From NCBI RefSeq assembly GCF_032854445.1, contig NC_088307.1, forward strand, positions 15,634,017 through 15,698,016: 64,000 bases of DNA, written 5' to 3'. Of the stretch, positions 12,211 to 44,213 are shown one piece after another. The translations under genes were made by a program, and so were the position numbers. This DNA comes from Liolophura sinensis. Lineage: Eukaryota; Mollusca; Polyplacophora; Chitonida; Chitonidae. Below the pieces are notes generated by a model. That model had not been told where the DNA came from. It saw only the letters and a list, made by a program, of their open reading frames with translations, and did no database searches. Position 1 is the stretch's first letter. Each line of letters begins with the position of its first letter.

Positions 12211-12681
12211 TCAAATGATCTGTCCTCGTATACTTTGACGCTTAACGGTTGGTTGAAATCTAACACATTGTGTGATTGGATGGTGCCTCTAATCTGGTGT
12301 ATTTAGTATGGCTTTTTTAGTGCGACTGCTGATTGTCCTGTGTCACGATATAGTACTTCAAAATCAAATTTGGATTTCATTTCATTGCCTTGTGTCATTG
12401 GAAATACAATCTTCAAAAATGCAATATGAACGAGTGAGTTTTTTTTCTGACAAATGCAGCAGTTGAGGCTATTATGTACAAAGCTGTCAAAATAGTACGG
12501 TGTGGTTCGGTTTTAGTTAATCCTCTCGGTACTAGAATATGAACGAGAGTTTATCACATAATAAGTCAAGAGTGTTTAATAGTAAGTGGCAGTCATGCAC
12601 ATGTATTTTATATCATTTGTGATCGCGGCCTCTTCAAATCTATGCTGAAAACGACGTCAAACCTTCCAAATACACATCGGC

Positions 12682-13016
12682 CTTGATAGCACGGATGGTA
12701 GAGCGCCCGCTTTGGCAACGGTAGATCCAGGGTCAATCCTGACTTTAAAAGAGGAAGTTGTAGCTTCCTCGCTTGGCGTTCAGAATTTGGGTAATGTGCA
12801 GCAACTGGTTGACCCGTATCAGTATAATGGCTCGGACGGGTCGGCTTACTTGCCTTCGGTAAGGCTTCTCAGCGGCACTGGATTGAAGAGCGGTGGAAAT
12901 CCGTCCTGCAACAAGGAGGCACATTACACGTACATGCACCCTAATGATTCCTTCGTCGTCATATAACTGAAAAATTGTTGAGTACGACGTAAAACCCCAA
13001 GCACTCACTCACTCGT
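12682..13016 (+). mobile_element. tRNA-derived SINE (family B)
   Basis: The head has GATGGTAGAGCGCCCGCTTT (A-box region) and GGTAGATCCAGGGTCAATCC (B-box-like). The body contains GCAGCAACTGGTTGACCCGT, shared with the copy at 40058. The 3' end is TTGAGTACGACGTAAAACCC with a (CACT)n tail. Confidence 0.8.
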
Positions 13017-13547
13017 CGTCAAATGACTGAAAACCTTTTAAGTACGACGTTAAACCCAAAGCACCCAGGCAATACTCACATCTGCTGTGTATGCCATGGA
13101 AAGCACTGAGCTAGCTGGAAACTATGTACGATAAAGTAGCGGCCAGCGCGGGTTATTTTCAATTTCACGAGGACAATTTCAGTAAACATAACCGCTTGAA
13201 CTTTACCTTACATTTGTTGTGAGCTGAATCCTAGAGTCGTCTAAAGTCACACCCAGTATCAGTAAACCATCTTTTAATAATATTCCAGACGTTTAAAGCA
13301 TTGAATCGAACAAGCCGAACCAACGTCCACCATGTCTGAGCCATGATTGCCTTTAGAATTTTCTAATATATATGAAAATCGACTGTTAAACGGACCCAAA
13401 GCTTATATCCACTGAAAGAAAATTATTCAAGTGTACTGCGTGAATATAATTCTTGGTATTAATTGCCTATAGCTATAGGAGTGTTACCAGTGCTGGGGTG
13501 GAAACAGCAGTGCAGAACCCCAACCCCCCCCCCCCCTTAAACCATAC
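13017..13547. other. No recognised gene; partial SINE 3' end and poly-C run
   Basis: A second SINE B/C 3' end (CTGAAAACCTTTTAAGTACG) sits at about 13021-13070, and a poly-C run of about 13 bases at 13524-13536. Otherwise nothing recognised. Confidence 0.5.
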
Positions 13548-13811
13548 ACTCAGTTAGTTAGCGCGCTAGCGTAGCGTAATGACTCGGAAGCCTCTCACCA
13601 ATGCGTTCGCTGTGTGTTCAAGTCCAGCTCATGCTGGCTTCCTCTCCGGCCGTAAGTGGGAAGGTCTGACAGCAACCTGCGGATGGTCGTGGGTTTCCCC
13701 CGGGCACTGCCCGGTTTCCTCCCACCATAATGCTTGCCGCCGTCATATAAGTGAAATATTCTTAAGTACGGCGTAAAACATCAATCAAATAAAATAAATA
13801 AATAAATAAAT
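13548..13811 (+). mobile_element. SINE family A, nearly full-length
   Basis: Head from CAGTTAGTTAGCGCGCTAGC, full core and (AAAT)n tail. A probable 9-bp duplication AAACCATAC at 13539-13547 and 13812-13820 marks the insertion. Confidence 0.9.
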
Positions 13812-13820
13812 AAACCATAC

Positions 13821-15874
13821 ATGGGTACACTCTATTGCCTATCTTAACATGAGATCGTCACAAATTGCCCTCTGAAATAATGACAGGATAAAATCCTGTT
13901 TCATGTAAAGTACAGAAAAGAAGAAACGACAAGAAATAATTTTTGGAGTTTCAAATCAAGTTATTAATTGTTACAGGCGTTTTTCGTAATAAAGTCAGGT
14001 TGGTAATGTGTTCAACAACATACATAAAATTTGATTGTACAATAATTTACTTATGGAGTAACCCGTGACTGAATAGCCACTTGGTAGAGCACTGTTGAGT
14101 CGTGAATCTTTATTCTTGAAAAAGAGGATGACTTGGTCATTTGATCGCCGCTACATGTCTGTGATGTCAACACATTGTGGATAATTCAAGATCAGTGAAG
14201 TGTGAGTAATTGTAACATCAGAACATTTTATTCATCCGATTCTACTTAAGCAATGGTGGTAGATGGTGTATAATTGGCGACAATTTAAAGCCTTCAGATA
14301 AGCAGATAGAATAAAACCCTTACGTAAACTGACAAGCGGTTGTATTTTACACGTCGGAGGTGACCATTTGACAGCTACTAGACTGTGGTCACCGCTCTGG
14401 TTTTACTTTCCAGGCTGTAGTCTTTCACATTGCACCCCCCGCTGTGTCAGCATGATCAAGTTATTCTCAAACGAACGGACAGCGATCATATATAATACCG
14501 GTACGCTGTTCATCACGTGTTTCACTGCGTCAACTATGGCCGCAACTGAAATACATTATATACACAGCTCCTATAATGAATCACTGGTCCATCGATCATG
14601 TTTACACTGTAATACCGTAGTGTTTATCAAGGGTAATCAAATAGATGAATCCCACGAGTGTGGACAGGGCGAAGAAACATGTTTATCACTCAGGGAAGTT
14701 TTCTCCATCGCACTCTTTTTCTCCGCCAAAACCAATCGGCTGTAAAACGGTTAGAAACCAGACTCTCAGTACTTCTCTAAAATGGCATTCTTGTCATCAG
14801 AATTGTGGTACTCGCCAGGAGTTCCGACGATTTTCCCGTCGATTCGCACGCTGGCCAGTCTTGCTCTCTTGTACACTTCCTTGAAAACTTGACCCAAAAC
14901 CCTAGAAAACGTATTTTAAAAAAATGACGAATTCTAGTTGAACCTTCGATCTAATTAAGTAAAGTTCAAGGTCGTATACCAGTCGTGATATATAATGGAC
15001 ACTCAGTGCAGGTCAATAATCACGTGAAGTCCAACAGCGTTCAGCACAAGCCAGCAAAATAACTAAGAAAGTATGGGAAGTAAGAATTTACTGTGATAAA
15101 TGACGAAACGACGCAAGGAATGTTGTAAATGTAGTCGCGAAGAAGTCCCATTACTACCGTTTATAAATGGGAAATCATCCCACCATGTTGCTATAGTCAG
15201 GTCCAATTTTTTTCAAGCAGGAAAGCAAGAAAGCTTTACTTGAACCGAAAGTAAAAGTTGATATATAACATCTCTTACTTCCCAATATAATACTTAAATA
15301 TAATTACGTGTACCAAAAGTATTGGTGCATAAATGATTTTAGATCAGAGTGTTGTAAACTCTGTAATAGTCACAGTTTTACAAATCGAAAAAAAAATTTT
15401 TCAGTTAGCCCTTTCAATTCACCACATAATAATTCATTACTTTTAAATCGTTAATTGTTGCCCATACGTCAGAGGTAGGTCTCTAATGTGCTTGGCGTAT
15501 CTAATACCTTAGATGTCACTTGGCATCAACAGTTCGGTTCCTAACACTGCTTGAGCATTTCTTTTCGTACTTTATATACGGAGAAGTTGATAAAACCACA
15601 TAAGAAAGTATGGTCTTGTTTGTTTATATTTCACAATGATAAGTTTCCACAAAATTATTCTGCCAAAATGGAACTTCGTGTCAAAGTTGTGAGGTTTCCA
15701 GAAACTCCAGCGATTGGACGAGTGTATTTAAAACTTATTTAAATCTTACCGTGAAGTGTGACATTCGTATAACTACTTCGTGTAACCATGAAGATTCAAT
15801 CCAAATCGATAATCACAAAACACACGTCGAAGCAAGGCATATGTTTGAAATAATACATACATATCATGAAAATA
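13821..15874. other. No recognised gene
   Basis: About 2 kb of unrecognised sequence. A 125-codon open stretch at 14368-14745 (+) has no signal peptide, domain or repeat that I can identify, and I do not call it. A weak tRNA-like SINE head fragment (CACTTGGTAGAGCACTGTTG) is at about 14081-14100. Confidence 0.4.
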
Positions 15875-16078
15875 TTTATTTATTTATTTGATTGGTGTTT
15901 TACGCCGTTCTCAAGAATATTTCACTTATACGACGGCGGACAGCATTATGGTGGGAGGAAACCGGGCAGAGCCCGGGGGAAACCCACGACCATACGCATG
16001 TTGCTGTCAGGCCTTCCCACGTACGGCCGGAGAGGAAGCCAGCATGAGCTGGACTTGAACTCACAGCGACCGCAATCT
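15875..16078 (-). mobile_element. SINE family A, 5'-truncated
   Basis: Tail on the left, core, and part of the head on the right ending at GACCGCAATC. A short duplication TGAAAATA flanks it (15867-15874 and 16079-16086), so the truncation happened at insertion. Confidence 0.88.
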
Positions 16079-16086
16079 TGAAAATA

Positions 16087-17549
16087 AAGCACTTGCGAAG
16101 AATAACATCACTGACAATATTACTACAGGGCGCAAGATGTGGTTTTTAAAAGACAATTTGATTATTGCTAGATAATTTGTAATCTCGCAGTGTGGTCTAC
16201 TCTTTATATACCAGTGACGAATGTTTGTTTTAAAAACTGTCTACTCATGACCCGGAGTATCTATCAAGATGGTATAATCTATATCGACATCAATAACATT
16301 GTTACTGCACTACAAGAGCAGGTCTTGCTTCCTGACGCGCATCAAGCTGTGTAGCACTTAACTACCATGACAACGTGTGTTGTACAGATATGAAGGGCAC
16401 TTAACTACCTAACACTAATGTTGGCTTCGTGACACCAGTGTCAGGTCGCATTGTTACTGTATGCGTTGAGTTTTAAATAAGCGAATAATTATGGCTAAAT
16501 GGCGCATTGGCAATATTTCAGCCATATGGTGGCAACGTTTGAGTTTGAACAGGCTGCGTGTAAACACGTAATATATAATGGAAAAGACATCTATAAATCA
16601 TGGGCAAACACGATAACAAACGTCCGGTGGGGATCTTTCCCACTGCATGGCATTGTTTTACATCTATGAATGTTATTGGTTTTGAAGACAGCAATTTTCA
16701 GGTGTTTACATATATAAACAAATGCGGTATATGCGGATTAAACACGAATCTAAGTGGTAACTGTTTGGAACTGGGATAATAATACAGCCTTCAATAGCCG
16801 AGACAGAGTCAGGTTCAGAAAAAGTCGACTGAAACAAAACTGACTGAAAATGCGCCTGTGACAAACTGGATTTCAAATGCCAAAATCTTGGAAAATTCCA
16901 CCAACTGGCAAAACACATGCGTTTGTATTTGTCCCGAAGTTATTCTCCACCAACTCGTTGTTTCCGTTTATTTTCAACATTTATGCTATTTGCTATTACC
17001 ACCTTTCACGTGTTGTACAAAATATACATTGATCAATATTTTCACAAGGTTTTGCTTCTAACCGACAATGCGCCATCGAAAACTTTCTTTGAGCCAAACA
17101 TAGCGATTATTATGTTAGCCCAAAAATCATGAAACTGATCTTTTATTATTATGTAACAGCTCAAGTGGTTCTTGTGTGGCCGTGGCCATTGTCCCAGGAA
17201 CCGAACTGTGGAAGGAACGGCTGGTGCAAATCCAAGTTTGTCACTTGGAAAACTCTAGTCCTATCAATACTGTCCATCAAACGATGTCTCACATGACATG
17301 ATCGTGATTACAAGCAATACAAACTGGCGTCTTATACGAATCGAAAACAAACCAGAAATTTATCTGTCATAACTATTGCTAATATTATATTGTTTGACTG
17401 TTAGAAATTACACCATCATCTCTCCTGTGGCCAAAAATGTCTTCACCCCCTACTTGGAAAGTGAAAAAAATCCTTCGACCCTCTAATCCTCACCAATCCA
17501 TCTTTTGTATCGGACATAGCTTGCCCGGCCCCTTGATAAATATTGTTAA
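16087..17549. other. No recognised gene
   Basis: Unrecognised sequence with a short SINE-like AATATTTCAGCCATATGGTG at 16512-16531. Nothing else identified. Confidence 0.35.
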
Positions 17550-18363
17550 AGGAGAAGAAAAATGGCATTATAGGCTGAAAAGAGTACATTTTTTTCTATC
17601 TGTGGTGCCTGCTACATGATTTTGCGATTTTTCCTCGCCATAAACGTATAGCCTGAATACGGCAAAGCTGGCATAAATCGCTTAGTTCATGACGTCCTCC
17701 ATCTTAACACCCTGTAATTTATGCTGGGGGTGTGTTTCCTCTCAGTCAGTGAGAGTTGTTAAAACTGCCCGCTTGTTTGTGTAAACTCGGAACCTACGTC
17801 CAACTTTCCGGTTTCCCGATGTTAAGCAGAAAACAAACTGTACTGTTGGGTACCTTCTGGGAAGAATTTATTTATTTATTTGATTGGTGTTTTACGCCGT
17901 ACTCAAGAATATTTCACTTATACGACTGCGGTCAGCATTATGGTGGCTTGGGGGAAAGCCACGACCATCCGCAGGTTGCTGTCAGACATTCCCACGTACG
18001 CCCGGAGAGGAAGCCAGCATGAGCTGGACTTGAACTCACAGCGACCGCATTGGTAAGAGACTGCTGGGTCATCATGCTGCGCTAACGCGCTTACCAACTG
18101 AGCCACGGAGGCCCTCTGGGAAGAAGAGTTCTACCGAAAATGTACGAACTGCTCTTCGGCGGTTTCCGACGGCAATTCTAACACGGAAGTCTTCAGGACT
18201 AGTTCTTAGGCAAAATTGAGTCGTCCACAGCGGATTTTGGCGCTGGATGTATTTATAATTTATCCACTTGAGGTACATATTAGATTGTTTTATGGCATGC
18301 ACCTGCGAGGAAATGCATACTCTATTCAATACTATTGGTTTGATATTTAAGTTTTCTTCTCCT
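17550..18363. mobile_element. TTAA-flanked MITE (piggyBac-like candidate), copy 1, interrupted by a SINE
   Basis: Terminal inverted repeats AGGAGAAGAAAA and TTTTCTTCTCCT, immediately flanked by TTAA at 17546-17549 and 18364-18367. About 560 bp remain when the nested SINE (17867-18114 plus one target duplication) is removed. The body is clearly similar to 28025-28595. No transposase is encoded. TTAA target duplication is the hallmark of piggyBac elements; the superfamily is an inference because the terminal bases are not typical. Confidence 0.75.
17867..18114 (-). mobile_element. SINE family A, full-length, nested in the MITE
   Basis: Head GCCTCCGTGGCTCAGTTGGT on the minus strand, with the tail on the left. 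An 11-bp duplication TCTGGGAAGAA lies at 17856-17866 and 18115-18125. Its tail supplies AATAAA on the minus strand, a possible polyadenylation signal for the gene ending near 18479, though that use is speculative. Confidence 0.92.
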
Positions 18364-18478
18364 TTAAAGGAAGCAGCTACGAATTGAAGGGTATAGGCTT
18401 TCTAGATTGATATACCATGACAGGCTATCACTGAGCCGAAATCATATTGGGTAAAAATAAATATTCATGAAATATTTC

Positions 18479-38008
<19,530 letters not shown>

Positions 38009-38487
38009 TTTACATTACTGCTTGACAATTACATAACTCCTGTAAACAACAACAACGTATAGGCTAAACCGTCCAGAGTTAACATGCATCAGATGATTTC
38101 ATCGCCTACCCGACGTGTAACATCAACACTATTCAAAATTTTGTTCAGTAAAGCTGTTATGTAGAGGGAAAAAGTTTGCTGTTTACAATTTCATATTTAG
38201 CCGTCACGGCCAAAAATCCGCTATCACCCATGTCCCGTATATGACTAGCAACGGAAGATTGCCTGTCACTGAGTCATATCTATAAGAAGTTAAGTTTATG
38301 TACGGTGGATCAAATGGAGCAAGCGGGCATGTATATAATTCTAAAATAGTGCTCACAGTTGAAGTGATAATACTACACTTTGTAGTCTCTTGCGTGTATG
38401 TGGTCGAAAAACGTCTTGGGATGTACATGTACGTTTAAATAAATCGTTCTGCACTGCATGTAGCCAAAATGAAATCGCTCAAAACAT

Positions 38488-38749
38488 ATGATTTATTTAT
38501 TTGTTTATTTGAATTTATTTATTTGTTTATTTGACTGGTGTTTTACGAAGTACTCAAGAATATTTCACTTGTACGACGGCGGACATCATTATGGTGGGAG
38601 AAACCCGGGCACAGCCCTGGGGAAACCCACTACCATCCACAAGTTCCTGCAAGACCTTCCCACTTACGCCCCGAAGGGAAGCCAGCATGAGCTGGACTTG
38701 AACTCACAGCGACAGCATTGGTGAGGGGCTCCTGGGTCATTACGCTGCG
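38488..38749 (-). mobile_element. SINE family A, 5'-truncated
   Basis: Flanked by TCAAAACAT at 38479-38487 and 38750-38758. It lies about 480 bp upstream of the RING-CH gene start codon. Confidence 0.88.
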
Positions 38750-39221
38750 TCAAAACATGTAAGGGTAGGGAAATGTATGGAGCATTATAACAGTGAGACT
38801 GGCACTGCTTCCGGTTGACCTATAAGTAGGGAAAATCCATATGGAGTGTGAAAGAACATACCGTTGCCTTTACTTAACTTTTCAACGTTTTTGCAGATTA
38901 TACTTCGTACGGAAACTACACATTTTAACTGACACAACTTAAAAGATTTTGCATATACCTCGAAAACAATAGTAGAAGGCTATGGTTTAATCACTATTTA
39001 ACTCCTTAGATTCAACCTTTTCCGCCATGACTGTCAGTGTCATGGGTGAGAGGAGTTGGAGAGGGTTGGCCCAGGGGAAACTAGGACGAATACAGGTTGG
39101 TATATGACAAATCTCGTGACCTAAAGCCACGACGAGAGGTTGATTCGCGAACGTTACCATGCACTGTTGGTCAGGAGCTAATGAGAGCCTTGTCAGTTAC
39201 AATGCCACAAACACATGAGGA

Positions 39222-39369
39222 TTATTTACTTACTTATTTATTTATTTATTTCATTGGTGTTTTACCCCGTGCGCAAGAATATTTCACTTATACGAAGCCA
39301 ACATGAGCTGTCCTTGAACTCAAATCGATCGCATTGACGAGAGGCTTCGGGGTCATTGTGCGCGCTAGA
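39222..39369 (-). mobile_element. SINE family A with internal deletion
   Basis: Tail and 3' end join directly to the head region (ATGAGCTGTCCTTGAACTCA); the core is missing. Confidence 0.75.
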
Positions 39370-39670
39370 TTACAACCGTCCATCTAACCTTAATGTCGTA
39401 CCAGCGTTAATCACATCACTATACATAACACTCATTAATTTTGTTGTAAAGGAATTGTGATTAGTATACACACAAAAACACTCACCGTTCTTGGCCACCA
39501 TATTTGAGATAAGAGACGCTAAACGTATTTGTATGTAAGCTTCATGAAAGAGGCCACGAGACAGTGTTATCAGCGCTATCAGTAAACTGAACCGTGCGGT
39601 CAAATTTTGTGCGGTCCACTTATATGTGTTGTGTTGAAGAGGGTTAGCTAAAATGTGCCTTCGTGCAGAC

Positions 39671-40047
39671 ACGTGATAACTCTGTCTGGCAAAATTGAAG
39701 TTATCTCGAGGATTGCTGCTTCCTCCCTAGCAGACAGGTCTATACTTATTAAAAATTTGTGACAATCTAAGGTTAATTTTTGTTTATTATATTATTATTT
39801 AACGCCATACTCAAGAAATGTTCACTCGTTTTCACTGTTATTATGGTAGAAACCAGAGTGCCTAGGGTAAAGCACCAATATCTGTAATAACCATTTACGT
39901 GTATACATGCATACCACGTTGTGGATTTCAACCAATTTTCGACCTTGTAAACAGCGACACGGACGTTGTCGACTGTTTATTGTCACTAAGGTTAAGGGCA
40001 AGTAAGAGCGGGTGAATTTTCTGTTTTGATAGTGCAACCAGCCGTTG
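39671..40047 (-). repeat. Inverted repeat arm, right copy
   Basis: Inverse of 36292-36702, with an indel in the SINE-like tail part. The arms enclose exon 1 and the presumed promoter of the RING-CH gene. Confidence 0.85.
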
Positions 40048-40057
40048 TTCTATCTCC

Positions 40058-40320
40058 TTAATGCTGAGTGCTAAGCTCAATCTTCTTCTTTTAAGGCCTC
40101 CCTTGGCCTTCAGCATGAAGGGGATAGTGCAACGACTGGTTGACCCGTATCAGTATAATGGCTCTGTCCGGACGGCGTACTTGACTTCGGTAAGGCGTTT
40201 CAGTGAAGCAGCACTAGATAAAAGAACGACTGACATCCGTCCTGCACATTACATAACAATCACTCTAAGGTTTCCTTCGTCCTCATATGACGTTAAACCC
40301 CAAGCACGCACTCTCTTACT
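40058..40320 (+). mobile_element. SINE family B, body and 3' end
   Basis: Shares TGCAACGACTGGTTGACCCG and the GTATCAGTATAATGGCTC segment with the copy at 12682. The 3' end is ATATGACGTTAAACCCCAAG. The tRNA head is replaced by unrelated sequence. Confidence 0.7.
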
Positions 40321-40321
40321 C

Positions 40322-40412
40322 ACTGTTAAGGTCTCCGGTGTGACCCGACCCAGGATTGACCATGGATCTACCGCTCCCGAAGTGCATGCTCTACCAACTG
40401 GGCCGTCGGGAC
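40322..40412 (-). mobile_element. SINE family B tRNA-like head
   Basis: On the minus strand GGCCCAGTTGGTAGAGCATG (A box) and GGTAGATCCATGGTCAATCC. It sits tail to tail with the previous copy. Confidence 0.65.
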
Positions 40413-40479
40413 CGGTTTCTGGTTTTGAACTCCATCTCCTGTGTCCTATTGCGTTGAAAGGGTTAGGTAAGTAGATTAA

Positions 40480-41134
40480 CTACTCCGCCTTCTCCCAGTT
40501 TAATCTCCTTATTTTTACACTTTTCTATAGTTGTTTTATAACAGATAGGTTACTCCTCAGTGTATACATCTACCAGTTAAATACGACTGATGTATTAGCA
40601 CTACCGGTACACTTTACAGATATCACTTTTAGCGCAGACAGATTATGTTGTATGTACAACTGCATCAATTCATTATCTCAGTTATGGTATAAATTTATTC
40701 ACTGACCTGTGATCATTTACTGAAAGCTGATGATTTTATAAAGTAAGTCAAAAGGTAATGTTTTGTCTCAATTATGATATCAGTCGCACAACATATTTAC
40801 ATATATGGCTATTATTGATCGTAATCATGACACAGTGCGGTTTCTGCACTCACAAAGTGTAAACATTAATAGCCACACCTATGTCTAAAAGATTGCATGC
40901 AATGTTACCAAGTCTACAAACGCTACCATCATGCGGTTCTGACCGCAGTCACATCAACGATCAGCCTTATTTTTATAAATCGTTAAAATGAGTCGTTTGA
41001 TTAAAGTCTCTTATTCACCTTCATTCAAGTTAGGTGAAAGCTGTGAAACTCGATCTTATGACCCATACCATAGATATTTCTCTCGGCAGTTTTGGACCCT
41101 TTGCCGTCAACAGGCTATTGAGGGATAGCCTATC
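40480..41134. other. No recognised feature
   Basis: AT-rich sequence with nothing that I recognise. Confidence 0.35.
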
Positions 41135-41585
41135 AGCATAACTGGACATAACGCACGTTGTCTGCACGACTGGTCTGAATGGACGCTATTGTACAACTGG
41201 GATTAAAGCGCGCTGTCGGCATGACTGGACAGGACGCACGCCGTCAGCATAGATGAGATCAACGGGCGCAGTCAGCAATACTGAACTGAATTGAGCCTGT
41301 CAGGACGACTGAGCTTAACGCACGATGTCAGAAATACTGGACTGAGCGCATGCTGTTAGCACCACCGAACAGAACACACGTTGACAACAGTTTGGTATGA
41401 ACGCACGACGTCAGCTGTATTGAACTGAACGCACACTGTCAGCAATACTGGATTTCAAGCATGCTGTCTTCACGATTGGGCTTAACACAGGCTGTTGGCA
41501 CAACCGGACAGAACGCACGCTGTCAGCTATACTGGAACGAGCGTACGCTGTATCCACGAATGGACTGAATAAACGGTGTCTGTAT
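41135..41585. repeat. Degenerate tandem array, unit about 30-33 bp
   Basis: Repeated motif resembling ACTGGACTGAACGCACGCTG followed by TCAGCA, with heavy divergence between units. Confidence 0.8.
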
Positions 41586-42446
41586 TTTGCCGACGAGAAG
41601 AACTGTAAGAGATATTTTAGTTATTTTTCAAATAAGGAATCCTATGATAATCTTTATCACAGAAAAATAGTCAAAGCTCACGTTGGCCATAGTTTCTACT
41701 TCATAATACTGATACTGAAGTCTTCGCCTATAACAGCGAGTACTACGCTAGCACGACTCGGCCACGGCCTCATATTTGTTAATTAGATAATGGCATAAAG
41801 GAGGAACATTTTATAAAAGCCTAAATATTGATTCAGTCCACAGGAGTACACGTTGGCATACAGTCATTTCCTCGTGTATCTGATGTTTGTGAAATAAATG
41901 TGAATACAAATCCCATAAATTAATCATAAAGAAACAAACAGAAAGAAGAATATCAGAGACTTATAAGTTTTATGAAACAAACTTTGGGAACATATAAGTC
42001 ACACTGTAAAGTTAGTCTGATCTTCCACTTGGCGAGAAATGTATGGCTGATAATCGAACCCTGACAGTTGTAGTCTACCTCACTGAATGACCCTTTTCTT
42101 TACACAGTCGATTTTTCGTTTGGCAAATATGTATAATGTTGAGGGGAAACAGAGTGAACAGTGAACATAACAAAATAAAATGGCTCCTATATATGACCGG
42201 CTGTCTATGTTTTGTTTCTTCTCTTTCACTTTCATTCAAAATATCCTCACTTGGCCAATGGAAGATCAATATTACAACGGTGACGTGCGACTCTCTGTCA
42301 AATATGATTTTCTGGTTTCAAATAAGAATGAAATCAAAGTGAGTATAATGTTCTGATATGGATCAATACGTAGGACAAGAAATCTTCAATCGCTTAGATC
42401 ACTATTTTGGCTGTGTAATTCCCATTTAAAACACATATACTATAAT
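41586..42446. other. No recognised feature
   Basis: Nothing recognised; no credible exon was found. Confidence 0.35.
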
Positions 42447-43207
42447 CTATTTCTTTTAGCGAGTCGCCTATATTCAGCTCTCTGGAAAATCGGTCATACT
42501 CGCTACCAAAATTGCTTCACTCAGTGACACGTAACAACACAAGGTCTACACATGGATATGTTGACAGTCTATATTATTGCAAGGAACATGAAGTTAGAAC
42601 ACTTTTTCTAATTCATAATGTTAAAATCCATAAGCTCAGTTTCGACGGCAAGAACCCATTGCCTCGGATGACGTCATAAGTACTCAAAAATCAGTGGCGC
42701 GCTGGAGTTCAACGTGTTTTAACGGAGGGCAACACCGGTTACCTAAAATGCTATCGACTTACCTGTAAACCCTGCTACTGCCACTGCCATATTTAAATTT
42801 TTCACACCTTTTAGCATGATCTAACCTTAATAAATGAAGTTTATTTTATCTCTTGTAGTACAGGATCACTCGGTAGTATGGATTTAGGGATGGATTTAGG
42901 AATTTAAAGGCGTAGCCATTGCAAAACAAATTACTCATGCCCATAGTCCAGCATGCAAATTGCCTTTGAATAATTATGACGTCACCCTAGGCAATGAGTT
43001 CTTAGTGTCGAAACTAAGCTTATGGAGATTAACACTGTGAATTAGAAAAAGTATTCTAACTGCATTTTTCTTCAAATAATATGGACTTTCGACATGTCAA
43101 TGTGTAGAGCTTCGGTTGATACGTGTCACTGGCTATTGGCAATTTTGATAGCGAATATGACTGATTTTACAGACAGCTGAATATAGACGACTCTCTAAAA
43201 GAAATAG
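42447..43207. mobile_element. Foldback-type element with long inverted repeats
   Basis: Arms of about 240 bp (42447-42692 and 42968-43207), ends CTATTTCTTTTAGCGAGTCG and its inverse, spacer about 275 bp, no coding capacity. ACTATA-like flanks (42440-42445 and 43453-43458, beyond a SINE) may be the target duplication. Confidence 0.75.
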
Positions 43208-43449
43208 AGTCGGTTAGCGCGCTAGCGCAGCGTAGTGACCCAGAAGCCTCTCACCAATGCGGTCGCTTTGAGTTCAAGACCAGCCTATGCTGGCTTCCTC
43301 TCCGGCCGTAAGTGGGAAAGTCTGCCAGCAACCTGCGGATGGTCGTGGATTGCCTCCGGGTTCTGCCCGGTTTCCACCCACCATAATGCTGGCCGCCGTC
43401 GTATAAGTGAAATATTCTTAAGTACGGCGTAAAACAACCATAAAAAAAA
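43208..43449 (+). mobile_element. SINE family A, nearly full-length
   Basis: Starts in the head (GTTAGCGCGCTAGCGCAGCG) at the end of the foldback element. The short AATAGAG and AATAGAC flanks suggest insertion there. Confidence 0.85.
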
Positions 43450-43711
43450 TAGACTATAGTTTAGCTGACGATTCAGTCCATGTATGATACCGCAAGCATC
43501 TTAAATGAATTCTATTCAGTTTTAGGCTTCAACTCCAAAATTCAAAGAAAACTTCATAGTGCCGAAATATTGTATTATAGTGCTGAATCATTAATAAATT
43601 GAAGAATTGTAAAATCGAAATACATGTATTTAGATAACAGCTAAGACAACCCATAGCTTTAAAGGAATCGATCGCTTCACATACAGGCTTGCTTAAGATT
43701 TCTGTCTTGAT

Positions 43712-43930
43712 ATGAAAAACTTCTTGTATCGACTTTTCATATGTTTGTTTTTAATTGCCCCAGTTTCTCTGCAGCCCTCGAGTTGTGACATGCGCCAGGT
43801 GTGCGAATATGCAAGAGTCGATCTTTCCAAAACAAATCGCGGGGAGTTTCTAGATGTTCGTCATGAATCCATGCACTTTTTATCAGTGTTCATGACTGAT
43901 GATGTACAGAGCACTCTAAGAGCGTCAATA
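43712..43930 (+). CDS. Possible secreted-peptide exon, unrecognised
   Basis: ATG at 43712 opens a frame with a textbook signal-peptide profile (MKNFLYRLFICLFLIAPVSL) followed by a short polar stretch with two cysteines (SCDMRQVCEY). The frame runs into a SINE at 43931. There is no homology that I recognise and no splice site that I could assign. It could be chance. I do not assign a function. Confidence 0.2.
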
Positions 43931-44200
43931 TTTATTTATTTATTTATTTGATTGGTGTTTTACGCCGTACTCAAGAATATTTCACTTATACGACGGCGGC
44001 CAGCATTATGGTGGGTGGAAACCGGGCAGAGCCCGGGGGAAACCCACGGCCATCCGCAGGTTGCTGTCAGGAATTCCCACGTACCACTGGAGAGGCAGTC
44101 AGCATGCACTGGACTTGAACTCACAGCCACTGCAATGGTGAGAGAGTCCTGGGCCATTACGCTGCGCTAGCGCGCTAACCAACTGAGGCACGGAGGCCTC
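43931..44200 (-). mobile_element. SINE family A, full-length
   Basis: Flanked by AAGAGCGTCAATA and AAGAGCGCCAATA (43918-43930 and 44201-44213), with one mismatch. It interrupts the open frame starting at 43712. Confidence 0.93.
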
Positions 44201-44213
44201 AAGAGCGCCAATA

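Noticed and set aside
14368-14745. 125-codon open frame
   Set aside because: No recognisable domain, codon pattern or splice partner; the length is within chance for this window.
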